Part shown: positions 55,853 to 64,000 of the stretch, one piece after another
How the letters are laid out: each line of letters opens with the position of its first letter
How positions within the stretch are numbered: the first letter of the stretch is position 1
Assembly (NCBI GenBank): GCA_024405435.1
Contig: JAKSOU010000001.1
Location: 57,881 to 121,880 of the forward strand
Direction: 5' to 3'
Source of the DNA: Akkermansia sp.
GTDB lineage: Bacteria > Verrucomicrobiota > Verrucomicrobiia > Verrucomicrobiales > Akkermansiaceae
DNA: 64,000 nt
The notes under the pieces: generated by a model
Told to the model about the DNA's origin: nothing
Database searches by the model: none
The model's input: only the letters and a program-made list of their open reading frames with translations
Position numbers and translations under genes: made by a program

Positions 55853-56839
55853 TTACAGGTACGGGTCCTCCGTGTTCAAGAAGTTCTGCACGTACTGGCG
55901 CACGCCGTCCTCCAGGCGGGTCATGGGCTTGTCGTAGCCGGCGGCGCGCAGCTTTTCCAGGTTGGCCTTGGTGTAGTACTGGTACTTGGGGCGCAGGCTT
56001 TCCGGCATCTCCTTGTAGCCGATCTTGGGCTCCAGCCCCAGCGCGGCGAAGGTGGAGGCCGCCAGGTCGTGGAACGAGCGCGCCTCCCCGGAACCCACGT
56101 TGAACAGGCCGCTCACCCGCGGGTGCTCCAGCAGCCACAGCACCACGTCCGCTATGTCGCCCACCCACACGAAGTCGCGCAGCTGCCAGCCGTCCTTGTA
56201 GTCGGGGTGGTAGCTCTTGAAGAGCTTGACCTCCTCGTTCTGCCTGGCGATGGGGAAGATGTGGGCGATGACGCTCTTCATGCTACCCTTGTGGTACTCG
56301 TTGGGGCCGTATACGTTGAAGAATTTCAGCCCGGCGTACTGCGGCGGCACGGGGCGGAACTCGTCGCGCTCGCGCGCCACCTTGCGGTCGAACACGGCCT
56401 TGCTCCAGCCGTAGCAGTTGAGCGGGCGCAGCGCGTTCAGGTGCTCCTGCGTGTCCGTGTCGTCGAACCCCAGCGAACCGTCGCCGTATGTGGCGGCGGA
56501 GGAGGCGTAGATGAACGCCACCTTGTTGGCGCAGCAGAATTCCCACAGCTTCTGGGAGAGCGTGAAGTTGGTGCGGGCGATGAGGTCGGCGTCCGTCTCC
56601 GTGGTGCTGGAGATGGCGCCCATGTGGATGATGGCGGAGATCTGCCCCTTGTGGCGCTCCAGGAAGGCGTCCGCATCGTCCGGGTGCACGCAGGCGGCCA
56701 GCTCGCGCTTGGCGATGTTCTTCCACTTTTCGTCCGTTCCCAGGTAGTCGATGACGGCGATATCCCTCTTGCCGGCCTTCTCCAGGGCGGCCACAATGCA
56801 TGAGCCGATGAAGCCGGCTCCTCCGGTGACGATAATCAT
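55853..56839 (-). CDS. hldD: ADP-L-glycero-D-manno-heptose 6-epimerase
   Basis: A 328-residue short-chain-dehydrogenase epimerase. HldD converts ADP-D-glycero-D-manno-heptose to the L-form used in LPS inner core. The NADP-binding start MIIVTGGAGFIGSCIVAAL, HMGAISSTTETDADLI, the catalytic YGWSK (Y-x-x-x-K) and the substrate segment FFNVYGPNEYHKGSMKSVI are diagnostic. It is the last step of the pathway whose other genes (hldE, gmhA, gmhB) lie on the opposite strand from 58027. An extended -10 promoter (TGC-TAGAAT) lies at about 56872-56880. Confidence 0.96.
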   Translation of the reverse strand: MIIVTGGAGFIGSCIVAALEKAGKRDIAVIDYLGTDEKWKNIAKRELAACVHPDDADAFLERHKGQISAIIHMGAISSTTETDADLIARTNFTLSQKLWEFCCANKVAFIYASSAATYGDGSLGFDDTDTQEHLNALRPLNCYGWSKAVFDRKVARERDEFRPVPPQYAGLKFFNVYGPNEYHKGSMKSVIAHIFPIARQNEEVKLFKSYHPDYKDGWQLRDFVWVGDIADVVLWLLEHPRVSGLFNVGSGEARSFHDLAASTFAALGLEPKIGYKEMPESLRPKYQYYTKANLEKLRAAGYDKPMTRLEDGVRQYVQNFLNTEDPYL

Positions 56840-56871
56840 GGTGCTGCGGGGCGTGCTTTGCCCTAGGTGGC

Positions 56872-56880
56872 ATTCTAGCA
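56872..56880 (-). promoter_or_regulatory. Extended -10 promoter of hldD
   Basis: Minus strand: TG-C-TAGAAT, 33 bases before the ATG at 56839, with only a weak -35 box. Confidence 0.4.
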
Positions 56881-56925
56881 GAGGGCGCGGGCGAATTCCA
56901 GCGAATTCTGCAAGGCGGAATATGT

Positions 56926-56955
56926 TTGACTCCCCCGCGCTTCATCGGGTATAGT
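56926..56955 (+). promoter_or_regulatory. Promoter of the GT8 gene at 56967
   Basis: TTGACT, 18-base spacer, TATAGT, eleven bases before the ATG. Confidence 0.55.
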
Positions 56956-56966
56956 GGCCGCAGTCT

Positions 56967-57995
56967 ATGTGTGCAGAGCCGTACACCGTCACCGTGGTCT
57001 TTGCCAGCAACGCGCGGGGCATGCTGCCGCTTTCCGTGGCCGCGTGGTCCGTGGCGGAGCAGGCGCATGATTCCACCGTGTGCGATATCTGCATCCTGAG
57101 CGACGGCATCCCCGCCGCGCAGCAGGAGGAGCTGCGCGCGCTCGTCCGCCGCGCGGGGGAACGCCACCGCGTGCGCTTCATCGAGATTGACCGCGTGCTG
57201 CCGGAGGGGCTGAAGGTGGTGGGCGAGCGCTGGCCGCGCGTGGCGTGGGCCCGCGTGTTCCTGCCGGACCTGCTGCCGGAGGTGCACCGCGCGGTGTACC
57301 TGGATATCGACACGCTGGCGTGCACGGACCTGCGCATGCTGGCGGAGACGGACATGCACGGGGCGGCGCTGGGCGTGGTGCTGGAGCACGTCTCCCATGT
57401 GGGTTCGCACTTCAACGAGCGCCTGGATATCCCGCAGGGCTGCCTGGGGTATTTCAACTCCGGCGTGCTGCTGATGGACCTGGACGTGTTCCGCGCGGAG
57501 GGGCTGGTGCAGCGCGTGATAGATTTCGCCCAGGCGCATGGGGACGTGCTCACCTGCCCGGACCAGGACGCGCTCAACGGCGCGCTGTGCGACCGCCTGT
57601 TCCAGCTGCACCCGCGCTGGAACTGGCACGACGGCCTGACGCGCCTCATCGCCAGGAAAAGCCCCTCCGCCAAGCTGTGGCGCGGCAACACTCCCGTCCT
57701 TTCCGTGGAGGCCGCGCTCAGCCCCGCCGTGCTCCACTACCAGGGCGTGCACAAGCCCTGGCTGTACAACCACCGCATAGAGGCCGCGCGCTATGAGCAG
57801 AGCATGCTGCGGGCGGGCCTGGCGCAATCCCTTCCCCTGCCCGGCTTCAACTGGGCGGATGCCGTGAAGCGCGCGCTCTACCGCCCCGTGTACGCCTTCA
57901 CCTGGTGGCGCATCCGCCGTATGGCCCGCCTCTTGGGCGCGCGCCGCGGGGACGCATGCGGCACCGCCGCGCGCCACCCCGTAGAAAACTGCTGA
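56967..57995 (+). CDS. Glycosyltransferase family 8
   Basis: A 342-residue retaining glycosyltransferase of the LPS galactosyl/glucosyltransferase type. TVVFASNARGMLPLSVAAWS opens the fold, YLDIDTLACTDL carries the metal-binding D-x-D, FNSGVLLMDLDVF the acceptor region, CPDQDALNGAL and HYQGVHKPW the late conserved His motif. It lies between hldD and hldE, so it probably acts on LPS core sugars. The C-terminus is long and basic. It is distinct from the GT8 at 14528. Confidence 0.9.
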   Translation: MCAEPYTVTVVFASNARGMLPLSVAAWSVAEQAHDSTVCDICILSDGIPAAQQEELRALVRRAGERHRVRFIEIDRVLPEGLKVVGERWPRVAWARVFLPDLLPEVHRAVYLDIDTLACTDLRMLAETDMHGAALGVVLEHVSHVGSHFNERLDIPQGCLGYFNSGVLLMDLDVFRAEGLVQRVIDFAQAHGDVLTCPDQDALNGALCDRLFQLHPRWNWHDGLTRLIARKSPSAKLWRGNTPVLSVEAALSPAVLHYQGVHKPWLYNHRIEAARYEQSMLRAGLAQSLPLPGFNWADAVKRALYRPVYAFTWWRIRRMARLLGARRGDACGTAARHPVENC

Positions 57996-58020
57996 CAACG
58001 GCGGCGGAATGTGGTATCCT
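57992..58020 (+). promoter_or_regulatory. Promoter of the hldE operon
   Basis: CTGACA, 17-base spacer, TATCCT, ending six bases before the ATG at 58027. The -35 overlaps the stop codon of the GT8 gene. A leaderless transcript is predicted. Confidence 0.5.
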
Positions 58021-58026
58021 GCCGAT

Positions 58027-59496
58027 ATGGCACAGGGAGATTACCGCTCGTACATCGACCGTTTTCCGGGTGTGGGCCTGCTCTGCATGGGCGACCTGAT
58101 GCTGGATGTATTTGTGTACGGCAAGAGTTCCCGGCTCTCGCCGGAGGCGCCCGTGCCGGTGATTCTATGCCAAAAGGAGCGCAGCATGCCCGGCGGCGCC
58201 GGCAACGTGATTGCCAACCTGCGCAGCCTGGGGTGCGCCGTGCGCTTCATCGGTGCCGTGGGCGAAGACGACGGCGGCCGCTCCCTGCACGAGAGTCTGG
58301 CGGAGATGGGCGCGGACGATTCGCAGACCCTGCGCCTGAAGGGCTACGCCACCCCGGTGAAAACGCGCTACGTGGCGGGCCAGCACCACCTGCTGCGCGT
58401 GGACCGCGAACAGCCGCTCGCCCTCACGCAGGAACAGGTGGACACCCTGCTCAACCGCGTGGAGGATTGCCTGCCCACGGTGGACATGGTGCTGCTCTCC
58501 GACTACGGCAAGGGTCTGTTCGATGAACGCCTGACCCCTGCCCTGATTTCCCTTTGCAACAAGTACGGCAAGCGCGTGATCGTGGACCCCAAGCGCACGG
58601 ACTACACCGTGTACTCCGGCGCGTTCCTGGTGAAACCCAACCTCAAGGAGTTCCAGGGGGTGACCGGGCGCGCGTTCGACCCATCGGCCCCGGGATTCGC
58701 CGCAGAGGCGGTGGAAGCCGGGCGCGAGGTCTGCCGACGCTACGGCATCGGCGGCCTGCTGGTGACCCTGAGCGAGCACGGCATGATCTACATCCCCGGC
58801 GCGGAAGGTGAAAAGACGCAGTGGATACCCACGGAGGCGCGCGACGTATTCGACGTCTCCGGCGCGGGCGACACCTCGCTGGCGGCGCTGGGCGCCGCAC
58901 TGGCGGCGGGTGCCCCCATGCGGGAGGCCATGCGCATCGCCAACGCCGCTTCCGGCATCGTGGTCGGCAAGTTCGGCACCGCCTGCGTGCAGCGCGACGA
59001 GCTGGCGCAGGCCATCTCCCCGCGCCACGCCGCCGGCGGCATCATCACCGCGGACGCCGCCGCCGCGCTCTGCGAGGACCTGCGCGCACGCGGCAAGGTG
59101 GTGGGCTTCACCAACGGCTGTTTCGATTTGCTGCACCCCGGCCACCTGCAATCCTTCGAGCGCGCACGCGCCCTGTGCGATGTGCTCATCGTGGGCCTGA
59201 ACACGGATGTCTCCATCCGCCGCCTCAAGGGGCCGGGCCGCCCCGTCAACAACGAGCAGTCGCGCGCGGCGCTGCTGGCCGCCCTCAAGACGGTGGACTA
59301 TGTGGTGCTGTTCGACGACGACACGGCACTGCCGCTGATTGAAAAGCTGCGGCCGGACGTGATAGCGAAGGAAGGCTACCCCATCGACAAGTGGCCGGAG
59401 GGGCAGCTGGTGGAATCCTACGGCGGGCGCGCGGTGGAGCTGCCGCGCCTGGAGGGTTTTTCCTCCACCGCCATCATCGACAAGCTTCAACACTGA
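58027..59496 (+). CDS. hldE: Bifunctional heptose-7-phosphate kinase / heptose-1-phosphate adenylyltransferase
   Basis: A 489-residue fusion with two steps of ADP-heptose synthesis. Residues 1-320 are the ribokinase-type kinase: [37 protein letters not shown], and the phosphate loop [11 protein letters not shown] with the catalytic Asp. Residues from about 355 on are the nucleotidyltransferase: [16 protein letters not shown] (H-x-G-H), [19 protein letters not shown] and the late [12 protein letters not shown]. Start 58027 is fixed by the promoter. It heads the operon hldE-gmhA-gmhB-GT9, with gmhA seven bases after its stop. Confidence 0.96.
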   Translation: MAQGDYRSYIDRFPGVGLLCMGDLMLDVFVYGKSSRLSPEAPVPVILCQKERSMPGGAGNVIANLRSLGCAVRFIGAVGEDDGGRSLHESLAEMGADDSQTLRLKGYATPVKTRYVAGQHHLLRVDREQPLALTQEQVDTLLNRVEDCLPTVDMVLLSDYGKGLFDERLTPALISLCNKYGKRVIVDPKRTDYTVYSGAFLVKPNLKEFQGVTGRAFDPSAPGFAAEAVEAGREVCRRYGIGGLLVTLSEHGMIYIPGAEGEKTQWIPTEARDVFDVSGAGDTSLAALGAALAAGAPMREAMRIANAASGIVVGKFGTACVQRDELAQAISPRHAAGGIITADAAAALCEDLRARGKVVGFTNGCFDLLHPGHLQSFERARALCDVLIVGLNTDVSIRRLKGPGRPVNNEQSRAALLAALKTVDYVVLFDDDTALPLIEKLRPDVIAKEGYPIDKWPEGQLVESYGGRAVELPRLEGFSSTAIIDKLQH

Positions 59497-59503
59497 CACC
59501 CCC

Positions 59504-60073
59504 ATGGACACCGAGTGGATCAGCCAGGAAATCATCTCCGCCGCAGACGGCATGCGCCGCCTGGCGGACTGCGCGCCCGTCATCCGCGAGATTGCGGAAA
59601 CCTGCGCCGCCGCGCTCCGCAACGGCCGCAAGGTCATGTTCTGCGGCAACGGCGGCTCCGCCGCAGACTCCCAGCACCTGGCCGCCGAGCTGGTGGGCCG
59701 CTACAAGCTGGAGCGCCCCGCCATGCGGTCCATCGCGCTCACCACGGACACCTCCATCCTCACCGCCGTGGGCAACGATTACGGCTACGACGACATCTTC
59801 CGCCGCCAGGTGGAGGGACTGGGGGAGGCGGGAGACGTGCTGGTCGGCCTGTCCACCAGCGGCAACAGCCGCAACGTGCTGCGCGCCTTCGAACAGGCGG
59901 CGCAGATGGGCATCACCACCGTGGCGCTCACGGGCGCGGGCGGCGGTGCCATGAAGGATGCCGCCTCCATCTGCCTGGCCGTGCCGGCCACCGCCACCAA
60001 CCACATCCAGGAGATGCACATCACCTGCGGCCACCTCATCTGCGAACTCGTGGAAAAGGATCTCCATGGCTGA
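59504..60073 (+). CDS. gmhA: Phosphoheptose isomerase
   Basis: A 189-residue SIS-domain isomerase. GmhA converts sedoheptulose-7-phosphate to D-glycero-D-manno-heptose-7-phosphate, the first step of the pathway. [22 protein letters not shown] is the sugar-phosphate loop, [21 protein letters not shown] and [13 protein letters not shown] are further family blocks, and [14 protein letters not shown] near the end supplies a catalytic His. It overlaps gmhB by eight bases. Confidence 0.96.
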   Translation: MDTEWISQEIISAADGMRRLADCAPVIREIAETCAAALRNGRKVMFCGNGGSAADSQHLAAELVGRYKLERPAMRSIALTTDTSILTAVGNDYGYDDIFRRQVEGLGEAGDVLVGLSTSGNSRNVLRAFEQAAQMGITTVALTGAGGGAMKDAASICLAVPATATNHIQEMHITCGHLICELVEKDLHG

Positions 60074-60575
60074 ACGACGCGCCCTCTTCCTGGACCGCGA
60101 CGGCACGGTGAACATCGACCGCCACTACGTCCACCGCATCGAGGATTTCGAGCCCGTGCCCGGCATCTTCGAGCTCTGCGCCGCCGCTGCCGCCAAGGGC
60201 TACGCCCTGGTGGTGGTCACCAACCAGTCCGGCATTGAGCGCGGGTACTTCACCATGGAGCAGTACGAGGCCCTCACCGCGCACATGCGCTGCCTCTTCG
60301 CGCAGCACGGCGCGCCCCTGCTGGATGTGCTCTGCTGCCCCTTCCTCAACCACCCGGACCGCAAGCCCAACCCCGGCATGTTCCTCAAGGCCGCGGGAAA
60401 ATGGGGCATCGACCTGGCGGCCTCCGTCTCGCTGGGGGACAAGCCGCGTGACGTGGCGGCGGGCGCGGCGGCGGGCGTGGGCGCGAACTACCTGCTGGAT
60501 GCGGAAGCCACCGCCTGCCCCGGTGCGGCGGGCATTGTGGCCACGCCCGCGCAACTCATCCCTCTCCTTCCCTGA
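60066..60575 (+). CDS. gmhB: D-glycero-D-manno-heptose-1,7-bisphosphate 7-phosphatase
   Basis: A 169-residue HAD phosphatase removing the 7-phosphate between the two HldE steps. [18 protein letters not shown] holds the nucleophile Asp, [19 protein letters not shown] the substrate loop, [14 protein letters not shown] the Lys motif and [19 protein letters not shown] the last metal motif. The usual cysteine-rich zinc loop is reduced to a single VLCCPF, so the zinc-free HisB-like type is likely. It starts within the gmhA end (eight-base overlap) and is followed two bases later by the GT9 gene. Confidence 0.93.
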   Translation: MAERRALFLDRDGTVNIDRHYVHRIEDFEPVPGIFELCAAAAAKGYALVVVTNQSGIERGYFTMEQYEALTAHMRCLFAQHGAPLLDVLCCPFLNHPDRKPNPGMFLKAAGKWGIDLAASVSLGDKPRDVAAGAAAGVGANYLLDAEATACPGAAGIVATPAQLIPLLP

Positions 60576-60577
60576 CC

Positions 60578-61483
60578 ATGCAGAAAGTACTCGTCATCAA
60601 GCACGGCGCACTCGGCGACTTCGTCCTGGAAACCGGGGCGATGTTCGACATCCGCCGCCGCCACCCGCAGGCGCAGCTCCACCTGCTCACCGCTTCCGCA
60701 TTCGTGAAGATGGCCAAGATGATGGGCATCTTCGACGACATCACGGTGGACAACCGCGACTCCCACCTGCCGCTGGGCATCCTGCGAGGGATTGCGCGGA
60801 ACGGGTATGATGTCATCTACGATTTGCAGTGTTCCAACCGCACCCGCAAGCGCTACTTCGCAATCCTGCGCTGGCTGTGCCGTGGCACGTACCAATGGAT
60901 CGACGGCAGGAAGAAGACCTGCGCCACCATCGCCAAGCGGCACGCGCTCGGCTGCGGATGCGTGAGGGTGGAGCCCGTGGAGCTGGAGTGGACGCCCACC
61001 GACCTGTCGTTCATGCGCAGCGAGAACCCGGAGCTGGAGAGGCTGCCGGAGAAGTACGTGCTGCTGATCTGCGGCTGCTCACCCACACACCCGTACAAGC
61101 GCTGGCCCGTGCCGTTCTTCTGCGAGCTGGCGCAGCGCCTGGCCGCGCGCGGCGTGGCCCCCGTGCTCATCGGCACCAACGCCGAGGCCGCGGAAATCGG
61201 CGCCGTCACCGCCGCCTGCCCCGCCGCCGTCAGCCTGCTCAACAAGACCGCCCTCCTGGATGTGCCGGAGATTGCCCGCCGCGCCCTCGCCACCGTCGGC
61301 AACGATACCGGACCCTCCCACATGGCCGCCATGTCCGGCGGCCCCACCATCGCCATCTACGACAACCGCACCCGCAACAGCGCCACCAGAGGGCCAAAGT
61401 CCATCAACCTCGTCTCCGATTCCACGATTGACCAAATCACCGTGGACATGGTGTGGGAAAGGCTGCGGGAATATCTGCCGTAG
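60578..61483 (+). CDS. Glycosyltransferase family 9 (heptosyltransferase-like)
   Basis: A 301-residue GT9/GT-B enzyme. The start MQKVLVIKHGALGDFVLETG is the classic heptosyltransferase phosphate loop, VIYDLQCSNRTR, GCSPTHPYKRWPVPFFCEL and ATVGNDTGPSHMAAMSGGPT are the further family blocks. It should use the ADP-heptose made by the preceding genes and add heptose to the LPS core. It ends the hldE operon. Whether it acts like WaaC, WaaF or a later heptosyltransferase cannot be told. Confidence 0.93.
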   Translation: MQKVLVIKHGALGDFVLETGAMFDIRRRHPQAQLHLLTASAFVKMAKMMGIFDDITVDNRDSHLPLGILRGIARNGYDVIYDLQCSNRTRKRYFAILRWLCRGTYQWIDGRKKTCATIAKRHALGCGCVRVEPVELEWTPTDLSFMRSENPELERLPEKYVLLICGCSPTHPYKRWPVPFFCELAQRLAARGVAPVLIGTNAEAAEIGAVTAACPAAVSLLNKTALLDVPEIARRALATVGNDTGPSHMAAMSGGPTIAIYDNRTRNSATRGPKSINLVSDSTIDQITVDMVWERLREYLP

Positions 61484-61986
61484 GCGGCCACACAGAAGCC
61501 CATCCGGCAATTTAGGATTGGGGATTTAGGATTTGGGATTTGGGATTTTTGAGAAGTTCGGCCGCCCGGACTAGTTGCCCGCATCTTGGCGGGACTGCCG
61601 GACATCTCAGGGAAACCGCCCGCCGAGTTAAGCCGATTTTATGCAAATTTGCCACGCCGTGGCAAATTTGCTGCCATCGCGTGGCAAAATTGCATAAGGA
61701 GAGACGGGCGTCAACTCGCTTGACCAGGTACAGGAAGGCTCCACCTTCGTGAGCATCGCCGGGTGGCTGATGTTTGAGAGAATCGGCTCATTTTGGGCCT
61801 GAAATCGGCTCATTTTTGGCAAAAGAGGGCCGATTTGCATTCATTTTCCGCAAAATTTGAGCCGATTCACCCCAAAAGTGGACAATTTGTAGACAAATCG
61901 CGCCGTTTGTATACAAATTGTCCACTTTGTGGAATGAAAACGGCGATGCAATGCAGGAAAAAAAGCTCAGAGGGGAGCAAACGTTG
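61484..61986. other. Palindrome-rich intergenic region
   Basis: About 500 bases with no credible gene. Parts seen: tandem GGATTTGGGATTT-like repeats (61511-61550); a perfect 13-bp hairpin GCAAATTTGCCAC/GTGGCAAATTTGC (61643-61671); repeated ATCGGCTCATTTT units (about 61780-61820) with a partial inverted copy near 61850; and 23-base arms (61875-61897 with 61906-61928) complementary except at one position, with an 8-base loop. It leads into multi-hairpin element B. Confidence 0.65.
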
Positions 61987-62338
61987 GTGTCACGAACCAC
62001 CCCGGCAAGCGGGGTTATGGGGATTGGTTGGCATGCGGGGACACCCCACAGGTTGACACCATGTGGCTACGCACAGGAGAACACCGCCCCCTGCCTGCGG
62101 CAGGGTGGGGTTCAATTTTGGCGCGCCTCGCGGCGCGCGGCATCATGTTTCATCTGGCATGTTGCCAGATGAAACCCACCCGTAACCGCGCCGGATGGCG
62201 CGGCAAGATACAGGCGCCCCACCCGAAGGGGGCGGCGCAATCTTATACGTAGCCACACGGTGTCAACCTGTGGGGTATCCCCCTCCGCATGTCAATCCCC
62301 ATAACTCCGCCCGTCAGGGCCGGAGTGGTTCGTGGCAC
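61987..62338. repeat. Multi-hairpin non-coding element B
   Basis: A 352-base element whose ends are long inverted repeats. The left arm at 61987-62071 (85 bases) is complementary over almost its whole length to the right arm at 62248-62338 (91 bases); the inner 28 bases differ at only one position. Between the arms lie five short hairpins: CCCTGCC/GGCAGGG (62089-62105), GCGCGCC/GGCGCGC (62121-62138), GTTTCATCTGGCA/TGCCAGATGAAAC (62147-62175), CCGCGCC/GGCGCGG (62186-62203) and CGCCCC/GGGGCG (62215-62234). No transposase is present. Three of the stems recur in element A at 34064-34411. Confidence 0.8.
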
Positions 62339-62431
62339 TATGGGTGGTCTCTCTCATGCGCTCGTTCCCGTCAATCATTATCCTCGCGTCTACGATGAAT
62401 CATAAAATCCGCCACGTTGACACAAATTCGC

Positions 62432-62460
62432 TTGACCCGCGCGCCGTACAGGTGTACGGT
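62432..62460 (+). promoter_or_regulatory. Promoter of the TetR-HlyD operon
   Basis: TTGACC, 17-base spacer, TACGGT. The -10 box lies inside the first operator, about 26 bases before the ATG at 62486. Confidence 0.5.
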
Positions 62461-62480
62461 GTTTCCGTTCACCTGTACGG
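62444..62480 (+). promoter_or_regulatory. Two TetR-type operator palindromes
   Basis: Site 1 (62444-62459) is CCGTACAGGTGTACGG, an inverted repeat of seven-base halves. Site 2 (62465-62480) is CCGTTCACCTGTACGG, equal to the reverse of site 1 except for one base. The centres are 21 bases apart, two helical turns. They overlap the -10 box and the leader, so the adjacent TetR protein should repress its own operon. Confidence 0.75.
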
Positions 62481-62485
62481 AAAAT

Positions 62486-63106
62486 ATGAAAAGGACAGCA
62501 GAAGACGAGCTTTTGGAGATAGGGCGCAAATGGCTGATGCGCGGGGGCGTTCGCGGATTGAGCGTGCGCGGCATCTGCGCGGAGGCGGGAGTGAGCCCGG
62601 GCACGTTCACCACGCACTTCCGCACGCTGGGCGAGTTTGCTGACCGCTTGCTGGCGGAGTGGTACGAGCCGTTGAAGGCGGCGGTGGCGAGCCGCCGCCG
62701 GGCGGGCGGGAACGCGCTGGAGCGGCTGCGCGCGGAGCTGCACGCGTCCGCGCATTTCTTCCATGAGAACGCGGCGGTGATGATGCAGCTCATCATCGAC
62801 GCGAGCCGCAGCCAGGAGAACGTGCAGCACCTGCTGCACGCGGCGCGCCTGACGCACATGAGCTGGCTGAGCGAGGCCATAGCGGACGCGCAGCGCGAGG
62901 GCTACATCGTGCGGGAGCCGGTGGAGCGCGTGATGCTGTACCTTTTCGGAGCCATCAACTTTCCCTGCCTGCTCTACCAGCTGATGCCGGAGGAGGGGCT
63001 TCCCGAGGACGCCGGGTTCTTCCAGGTGATGGAGGGCGCGGCGGACGAAAAATCCGCGCTGCAACGCCTGGACTGGGCACTGCAGGGCATCATGATCAAA
63101 AAATAG
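62486..63106 (+). CDS. TetR/AcrR-family transcriptional regulator
   Basis: A 206-residue repressor. Residues about 5-50 form the helix-turn-helix (GVRGLSVRGICAEAGVSPGT, then FTTHFRTLGEFADRLL), and the remainder is the helical ligand-binding and dimer domain. It is followed 14 bases later by a membrane-fusion protein gene, so it probably controls an efflux pump in response to a small toxic compound. Two palindromes in its promoter fit autorepression. The ligand is unknown. Confidence 0.9.
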   Translation: MKRTAEDELLEIGRKWLMRGGVRGLSVRGICAEAGVSPGTFTTHFRTLGEFADRLLAEWYEPLKAAVASRRRAGGNALERLRAELHASAHFFHENAAVMMQLIIDASRSQENVQHLLHAARLTHMSWLSEAIADAQREGYIVREPVERVMLYLFGAINFPCLLYQLMPEEGLPEDAGFFQVMEGAADEKSALQRLDWALQGIMIKK

Positions 63107-63120
63107 ACACCATACATTCC

Positions 63121-64000
63121 ATGAAGAAAATCATCATACCCATCGTCATCGTAGCGCTCGCCGCGGGCGGCATCTGGTACGCCGAATCCTCCGTCTCCGC
63201 CACGCCGCGGGAAATCGTGCTGAGCGGCAACGTGGACATCCGCAGCGTCAACACCTCCTTCCGCGTGGGCGGCAGGCTGGCCGAACTCGCCGTGGACGAG
63301 GGCGACCGCGTGAAGCAGGGCGACATCCTCGGCCGCATCGACCCCGAGCCGTACCGCATCGCCGTGCACCAGGCGGAGGCCAACGCGGAAATCGCCCGCA
63401 CCGCCATCGCCGCCGCGGAGCAGCAGGCCAACGCCGCCAAGGCCGACCTGGACCTGCACCTCGCCGGGTACCGACAGGAGGAAATCGACCAGGCCAAGGC
63501 CACGCTGGAAGCCCAGATCCCCGTGCTGGAGAACGCCAAGAAGGACTACGACCGCATGAAGTCGCTCATCGGCAACGGCGCAGTTTCGCAGCAGATGTAC
63601 GATGCCGCGGAGAACGCCTACACCAGCCAGCTCTCCACCGTGGCCGCCGCGCGCGCCAAGTACGACCAGGCCGTGCGCGGGTTCCGCCAGGAGGAAATCG
63701 ACCTCGCCAAGGCCAACTACTCCGCCGCCGTTGTGGCCGTGGAGGAGGCACGCGCACGCTCCCGCGCCGCAGACGCCCAGCTGGAGCAGGCCCGCCTCAA
63801 CCTGGCCGACACGGAAATGCCGTGCCCGTCCGACGGCATCGTGATGACCCGCACGGTGGAACCCGGCACCATGCTCGCCGCGGGCACACCCGTGCTGGGC
63901 ATCTCGCTGCGCAACCCCGTGTGGGTGCGCGCATACATCGACGAGGCCCTGCTGGAGCGCGTGCAGCCCAACATGCAGGTGACCGTCACCACGGACGGCG
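63121..64000 (+). CDS. HlyD-family membrane fusion protein, partial
   Basis: The first 293 residues are present; the gene runs off the right edge. An N-terminal membrane anchor (MKKIIIPIVIVALAAGGIWYA) is followed by the barrel-sandwich halves (SFRVGGRLAELAVDEGDRVK, then ILGRIDPEPYRIAVHQAEA). A long coiled-coil hairpin with two repeats of GYRQEEIDQAKA/GFRQEEIDLAKA comes next, then the second half-lipoyl part (MPCPSDGIVMTRTVEPG). This resembles YbhG/EmrA-type adaptors linking an inner-membrane ABC or MFS transporter to an outer-membrane channel. The TetR gene just upstream probably controls it. Confidence 0.92.
   Translation, partial: MKKIIIPIVIVALAAGGIWYAESSVSATPREIVLSGNVDIRSVNTSFRVGGRLAELAVDEGDRVKQGDILGRIDPEPYRIAVHQAEANAEIARTAIAAAEQQANAAKADLDLHLAGYRQEEIDQAKATLEAQIPVLENAKKDYDRMKSLIGNGAVSQQMYDAAENAYTSQLSTVAAARAKYDQAVRGFRQEEIDLAKANYSAAVVAVEEARARSRAADAQLEQARLNLADTEMPCPSDGIVMTRTVEPGTMLAAGTPVLGISLRNPVWVRAYIDEALLERVQPNMQVTVTTDG

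Noticed and set aside
61984..62345. Element B as a CRISPR array
   Set aside because: There are no regularly spaced identical repeats with unique spacers; the structure is nested inverted repeats.

Overview
The window reads as chromosomal DNA of a GC-rich Gram-negative bacterium. LPS inner-core heptose genes (hldE, gmhA, gmhB, hldD), an LptF/LptG permease, bactoprenol-type glycosylation genes and lipoproteins all imply an outer membrane. The dense glycan genes, two alpha-fucosyltransferase-family genes and a dnaK-groES-groEL cluster would fit a host-associated Verrucomicrobiota such as an Akkermansia relative. That placement is my inference from gene content and was not tested. I saw no rRNA, tRNA, CRISPR array, transposase or phage structural gene.

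Layout. 1-22.4 kb is a surface-polysaccharide locus: aminotransferase, ATP-grasp enzyme, Wzx-type flippase, many GT2 glycosyltransferases, UDP-glucose dehydrogenase, a GT8 enzyme, a nitroreductase-like protein, a polysaccharide pyruvyl transferase, two acyltransferases, a GtrII-like membrane glucosyltransferase and its GtrB partner. Two GT2 genes there are broken. 22.5-32.6 kb is mostly housekeeping: a PDZ protein, an M28 peptidase, parB, a large lipoprotein, kbl, an RNase D-like nuclease, a phosphoesterase, an LptF/G permease and a HAD phosphatase. 32.7-39.8 kb is accessory: a zinc-ribbon protein, a DarG-like macro domain, a multi-hairpin element, a DpnI-like restriction enzyme, an AT-rich DUF262/HNH (GmrSD-like) protein and an RloA/RloB pair. 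39.9-44.2 kb holds groEL, groES and dnaK. It is followed by an AbiEi/AbiEii pair. 45.7-61.5 kb is a second envelope-glycan region: two tandem phosphoethanolamine-transferase-like sulfatases, two GT10 enzymes, GT2/GT8/GT9 enzymes, a second GtrII-like protein and the ADP-heptose pathway. 61.5-62.4 kb is non-coding and full of inverted repeats. The right end starts an efflux operon (TetR regulator, HlyD-type fusion protein).

How it works together. HldE, GmhA, GmhB and HldD make ADP-heptose for the neighbouring GT9 enzyme. GT2/GT8/GT10 enzymes, the pyruvyl transferase, acyltransferases and Gtr proteins would build and decorate O-antigen or capsule, exported by the flippase and anchored through the LPS pathway. 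The defence genes sit together between core genes.

The most unusual signals are two related multi-hairpin elements (34.06-34.41 and 61.99-62.34 kb), in which stems are conserved while loops differ, and a recurrent promoter layout in which the -10 box lies only 6-11 bases before the start codon, implying leaderless or nearly leaderless mRNAs.
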